From NCBI RefSeq assembly GCF_008042035.1, contig NZ_RDBL01000013.1, forward strand, positions 924,574 through 988,573: 64,000 nt of DNA, in the 5' to 3' direction. Position 1 is the stretch's first letter. Each line of letters begins with the position of its first letter. This DNA comes from Streptomyces sp. col6 (lineage in GTDB: Bacteria; Actinomycetota; Actinomycetes; Streptomycetales; Streptomycetaceae). Position numbers and translations under genes: made by a program. The notes beneath the pieces are model-generated. The model made no database searches. It was not told where the DNA came from and saw only the letters and a list, made by a program, of their open reading frames with translations. Positions 60,643-64,000 of the stretch are shown here, piece after piece.

Positions 60643-61572
60643 ATGGCCCAAGCCTCCGCCGCGGCCACACCGCCCAAGGTGCCCCGGCGCCGCTCCGCGA
60701 GCCCGCGCCGGCTGCCGTATCTGCTGATCGCCCCCGCGGGGCTGCTGATGCTCGGCTTCATCGCCTACCCGGTGCTCAGCGTCTTCTACTACAGCCTGCA
60801 GAACTACAACGTCACCAAGCCCTGGCGGAACGGGTTCGCCGGCTTCGACAACTTCACCCGGATCTTCACTGAGGACGACCAGTTCTGGACCACCCTCGGC
60901 TTCAGCGCCCAGTGGGTGATCGTGCAGGTCGCGCTCCAGCTCACCCTGGGGCTCGCGCTGGCCCTGATCGTCAACCAGACCTTCATCGGCCGCGGGATCT
61001 CCCGGGCCATGGTCTTCTCGCCATGGGCCGTCTCCGGGGTGCTGACCAGCACCATCTGGATCCTGCTCTACAACTCCTCGACCGGCTTCAGCCGCTACCT
61101 CGCGGACGCCGGGATCGGTGACTACGGCACCTCGGTGCTCTCCGACACCGGCACCGTCTTCTGGGCCGCGACCGTCGCCGAACTCTGGCGCGGTGTCCCC
61201 TTCTTCGCCATCCTCATCCTCGCCGACCTCCAGTCCGTCTCCAAGGAGCTGTACGAGGCGGCGGCCGTGGACGGCGCCGGACGGATGCGGCAGTTCTTCC
61301 ACATCACCCTGCCCCACCTGCGCGACGCGATCATCCTGTCCACGCTGCTGCGCGGCGTCTGGGAGTTCAACAACGTCGACCTCCTCTACACGCTCACCGG
61401 CGGCGGACCGGCCGGCGAGACCACCACCCTGCCGCTCTACGTCGCCAACACCGGCATCGAGGGCCACGACTTCGGCTACGCCTCCGCGCTCACCACCGTC
61501 GCCTTCGTGATCCTCCTCTTCTGCTCGATCGTCTATCTGCGCCTGAGCAAGTTCGGAGGCGACCACAAGTGA
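60643..61572 (+). CDS. Sugar ABC transporter permease 1 (MalF-like)
   Basis: A 309-residue inner-membrane permease with six helices. The first is LLIAPAGLLMLGFIAYPVL after a basic Arg/Pro N-terminus. The EAA loop ELYEAAAVDGAGRMRQFFHI (about 200-219) docks on the ATPase, and LLYTLTGGGPAGETTTLPLY is the MalF-type signature. GGAG lies 9 nt before ATG 60643. It pairs with the next gene. No ATPase is encoded here; in Streptomyces the shared MsiK ATPase commonly serves such systems. Confidence 0.9.
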   Translation: MAQASAAATPPKVPRRRSASPRRLPYLLIAPAGLLMLGFIAYPVLSVFYYSLQNYNVTKPWRNGFAGFDNFTRIFTEDDQFWTTLGFSAQWVIVQVALQLTLGLALALIVNQTFIGRGISRAMVFSPWAVSGVLTSTIWILLYNSSTGFSRYLADAGIGDYGTSVLSDTGTVFWAATVAELWRGVPFFAILILADLQSVSKELYEAAAVDGAGRMRQFFHITLPHLRDAIILSTLLRGVWEFNNVDLLYTLTGGGPAGETTTLPLYVANTGIEGHDFGYASALTTVAFVILLFCSIVYLRLSKFGGDHK

Positions 61573-62486
61573 CTGCCGCCCTCGCCGAGAAGAACGGCAC
61601 CCACGCCGCACGGCCGGCCGCCCCCGAGGGCCCGCCGCCCACCACGCCCCGCCGCGGGCCGGGCCGCGAACGCGCCTTCGACGACGTACCGCGCTGGCAG
61701 ATCTACGTACCGCTGGGCATCTACCTGGTCTTCACGCTCGTCCCGTTCTACTGGATGTTCCTCTTCGCCGTACGGCCCGCGGGCTCCACCTCGCTGGTGC
61801 CGTGGCCGATGACCGGGGAGCACTTCTCCAAGGTCTGGAACGAGCGCAGCTTCGCCGTCTTCTTCCAGAACAGCATGATCGTCGGCGTCTGCACCCTGGT
61901 CGCCACCACCCTGGTCGCGCTGGCCGGCGGCTACGCGCTCGCCCGCTTCGACTTCAGGATCAAGAACGGCTTCATGCTGGCGCTGCTCTGCTCGCAGTTC
62001 ATCCCCGGCGCGCTGATGCTCGTACCGCTCTTCGAGATCTTCAAGAACCTCCGGATGATCAACTCGCTGGGGAGCGTGGTCATCGCCGAGACGGTCTTCC
62101 AGCTGCCGCTCTCCATCATCCTGATCAGCGGATTCATCAAGAACGTGCCCCCTTCGCTGGAGGAGGCCGCCTGGGTGGACGGCTGCTCGCGCTTCCGGGC
62201 CTTCTGCGCGGTCGTGCTGCCGCTGCTGCGCCCCGGGCTCATAGCCGTCGGCTCCTTCGCCTTCGTGCACAGCTGGAACCACTTCCTGTTCGCGCTGATG
62301 TTCCTCAGCGAGCAGGACAAGCAGACGATCCCGGTCGGCCTGAACACCCTCATCGGCGCGGACAGTGTCGACCTGGGCGCGCTCGCCGCGGGCGGGGTGA
62401 TCGCCGCGGTGCCCGTGGTGATCGTCTTCGCCTTCATCCAGAAGTGGCTGATCACCGGCTTCAGCGCCGGCGCCGTGAAGGGGTGA
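61569..62486 (+). CDS. Sugar ABC transporter permease 2 (MalG-like)
   Basis: A 305-residue permease with six helices after a Pro/Ala/Arg-rich cytoplasmic N-terminus (about 1-42). YLVFTLVPFYWMFLFAVRP is helix 1, and the EAA loop is SLEEAAWVDGCSRFRAFCAV (about 196-215). SWNHFLFALMFLSEQDKQTIPVGL is the MalG signature. The GTG start overlaps permease 1 by 4 bp. No solute-binding protein gene lies between 60.4 and 64.0 kb, so it must be encoded beyond the window or elsewhere. Confidence 0.9.
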   Translation: MTAALAEKNGTHAARPAAPEGPPPTTPRRGPGRERAFDDVPRWQIYVPLGIYLVFTLVPFYWMFLFAVRPAGSTSLVPWPMTGEHFSKVWNERSFAVFFQNSMIVGVCTLVATTLVALAGGYALARFDFRIKNGFMLALLCSQFIPGALMLVPLFEIFKNLRMINSLGSVVIAETVFQLPLSIILISGFIKNVPPSLEEAAWVDGCSRFRAFCAVVLPLLRPGLIAVGSFAFVHSWNHFLFALMFLSEQDKQTIPVGLNTLIGADSVDLGALAAGGVIAAVPVVIVFAFIQKWLITGFSAGAVKG

Positions 62487-62491
62487 CGGAC

Positions 62492-63673
62492 ATGACCTCG
62501 CTGCCCGCCCACGCCCCCGTCCCGATCGTCCTCGCGGGCGCCCGGGGCCACGGCCGATGGCACCTCGCCAACATCCGCCGCCTCCAGCACCAGGGGCTCG
62601 TCCGGCTCGCCGGCATCTGCGAACTCACCCCGCTCGACGCCACCGAGCTGGCCGCCTTCGCCGGCGAACTCCCCGAGCAGTCGGCCGACTTCGGCGCCCT
62701 CCTGGACGCCACCGGGGCCCGCGCCGCCGTCATCTGCACCCCCATCCAGACCCACACCGCCCTCGCCCTGACCGCCGCCGGGCGCGGCGTGCACCTCCTC
62801 CTGGAGAAGCCGCCCGCCGCGACCCGCGCCGACTTCGACCGCATCCTCGCCGCGGTACGCGGTGCCGGCATCGCCTGCCAGGTGGGCTTCCAGTCCTTCG
62901 GCTCGCACGCCGTCCCCGCCATCCGGGAACTCGTCGCGGCCGGAGCCATCGGCACCGTCCGGGGCTACGCCGCCGCCGGCGCCTGGGTCCGCGACGACGC
63001 CTACTACCGGCGGGCTCCCTGGGCCGGGCGGCGCCGGATAGGGGACACCGACGTCGTCGACGGCGTCCTCACCAACCCGCTCGCCCACGCCGTCGCCACC
63101 GCCCTCGAACTCGCCGGCGCCGGCACCGCGCGGGACGTCACCGCCGTCGCCGCCGAACTCTTCCGGGCCAACGACATCGAGGCCGACGACACCTCCTGCG
63201 TACGCGTCACCACCGCGTCCGGGCCGCCCGTCACCGCCGCCGTCACCCTCTGCGCGGAACAGGCGGGGGAGCCGTACGTCATCGTCCACGGCGACCGCGG
63301 CCGGATCACCTTCTGGTACAAGCAGGACCGGGTCCTCGTCCAGCGCGCGGGCCACGGCCCCCTGGAGACCGTGCACGGACGCACCGACCTCCTGGAGAAC
63401 CTGGTCGCCCATCTCACGGACGGCGCCTCGCTCCTCGTACCGCCGGAGCACACCGGCGCGTTCATGGAGGTCGTCGAGGCCGTACGGACCGCGCCCGAAC
63501 CGCGTCCCCTGCCGTCCGACGCCTGGCACACCGCCCCCGTGCCCGGCTCCGGCGCCACCCGCCGGGTGGTGCGCGGCATCGACGCCCTGGTCGCGTCCGG
63601 CGCCGAAACCCTCGCGCTCTTCTCCGAACTCGGCGCCCCCTGGGCGCTGCCCACCGAGGTGAGTTCCCCATGA
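62492..63673 (+). CDS. Gfo/Idh/MocA-family oxidoreductase
   Basis: A protein of 393 residues. An N-terminal Rossmann domain has IVLAGARGHGRWHLANI (about 11-27) as the nucleotide loop and VHLLLEKPPAATRADFDR (about 102-119), the EKP motif with the catalytic Lys. VVDGVLTNPLAHAVATALELAGAG (about 187-210) holds the His of the substrate site. The family oxidises or reduces sugars or inositols with NAD(P). ATG 62492 is preferred, with AAGGGG 8 nt upstream; GTG 62483 overlaps the permease stop. It is coupled to the next gene by ATGA. Confidence 0.87.
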   Translation: MTSLPAHAPVPIVLAGARGHGRWHLANIRRLQHQGLVRLAGICELTPLDATELAAFAGELPEQSADFGALLDATGARAAVICTPIQTHTALALTAAGRGVHLLLEKPPAATRADFDRILAAVRGAGIACQVGFQSFGSHAVPAIRELVAAGAIGTVRGYAAAGAWVRDDAYYRRAPWAGRRRIGDTDVVDGVLTNPLAHAVATALELAGAGTARDVTAVAAELFRANDIEADDTSCVRVTTASGPPVTAAVTLCAEQAGEPYVIVHGDRGRITFWYKQDRVLVQRAGHGPLETVHGRTDLLENLVAHLTDGASLLVPPEHTGAFMEVVEAVRTAPEPRPLPSDAWHTAPVPGSGATRRVVRGIDALVASGAETLALFSELGAPWALPTEVSSP

Positions 63674-64000
63674 CGACCACCGCCCTGCTCAGCTGCGCCG
63701 GCCGCCCGGTCGGGCGCTACACCTACCTCTCCGCCGACGCCGGACGCCCCTACCTCCACCCGGTCACCACCCTTGCCGGCACCCCGGTCACCGAGGAGCG
63801 CCCGGCCGACCACGTCCATCACCTGGGCGCCTCCGTCGCCGTCCCGGACGTGTCCGGGCACAACTTCTGGGGCGGCCGTACCTTCGTCCGGGGCCAGGGG
63901 CCGACCGTGCTCGACAACCACGGCACCCAGCGCCACCTGGGCTGGAAGCTGTGCGACCCGGACGGCTTCGTCGAGGAGATCGGCTGGGAGGCCGGCGGCG
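63670..64000 (+). CDS. PmoA-like (DUF6807) protein, 3' partial
   Basis: The first 110 residues of a gene cut by the window end. DHVHHLGASVAVPDVSGHNFWG (about 50-71) resembles the conserved His/Trp motif of the PmoA-like/DUF6807 family. That family is annotated as methane monooxygenase-like by distant similarity but is usually found in sugar catabolic clusters beside Gfo/Idh/MocA proteins. A carbohydrate role is more likely here than any oxygenase role. ATG overlaps the upstream stop by 4 bp. Confidence 0.7.
   Translation, partial: MTTTALLSCAGRPVGRYTYLSADAGRPYLHPVTTLAGTPVTEERPADHVHHLGASVAVPDVSGHNFWGGRTFVRGQGPTVLDNHGTQRHLGWKLCDPDGFVEEIGWEAGG

Overview
High G+C actinobacterial DNA, almost certainly Streptomyces. 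The evidence is the codon usage, the GTG/TTG starts, the frequent 4-bp ATGA/GTGA gene overlaps, and a gene order typical of Streptomyces chromosomes: uvrA ... uvrC-rapZ-yvcK-whiA-gap-pgk-tpiA-secG, then pgi, the oxidative pentose-phosphate genes, the heme A synthesis genes, sufRBDCSU and dapD. Most of the window is conserved core chromosome. The right end (about 52.5-64 kb) is a more variable sugar-acid/carbohydrate catabolic region. No rRNA, tRNA, CRISPR, insertion sequence or phage gene was seen.

Layout. 1-1.2 kb: end of a Ter-associated protein gene, behind a perfect 38-bp inverted repeat at the window edge. 1.3-2.4 kb: a TerC-family gene under a yybP-ykoY-type manganese riboswitch. 2.4-7.7 kb: metallo-hydrolase, mycothiol-type isomerase, uvrA and a Rieske lipoprotein. 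7.7-10.4 kb: a DNA-binding regulator divergent from a secreted papain-like protease and a membrane-anchored partner. 10.4-15.5 kb: uvrC-rapZ-yvcK-whiA, overlapping genes for DNA repair, an RNA/sugar-nucleotide-binding pair and the sporulation regulator WhiA. 15.7-19.7 kb: gap, pgk, tpiA, secG and an RbpA-like gene. 19.8-21.5 kb: pgi. 22-28.6 kb, minus strand: tkt-tal-zwf-opcA-pgl, the pentose-phosphate operon. 29-33.3 kb: ctaB, ctaA and an ABC exporter.

33.4-40.0 kb: sufR-sufB-sufD-Rieske ferredoxin-sufC-sufS-sufU-sufT, the Fe-S assembly operon, with a clear SufR operator over its promoter. 40-49 kb: small metabolic, membrane and transport genes, including an EmrE-like pump with its TetR regulator, an HxlR-peroxiredoxin fusion divergent from an MFS transporter, and dapD/dapA. 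49-52.5 kb: a PhoX-like Tat-exported protein, a Tudor-like small protein and a double TerD protein.

52.5-64 kb: uronate dehydrogenase divergent from 5-dehydro-4-deoxyglucarate dehydratase and an unrecognised protein. Then an MFS transporter divergent from a GntR/FCD regulator that heads a DHDPS-family enzyme and an IlvD/Edd sugar-acid dehydratase. Last come two ABC sugar permeases, a Gfo/Idh/MocA oxidoreductase and a PmoA-like protein cut by the window end. Together these look like uptake of an oligo- or acid sugar and its conversion towards 2-oxoglutarate semialdehyde. Several candidate operators lie in the gaps. All functions are inferred from sequence read by eye; no database search was run.
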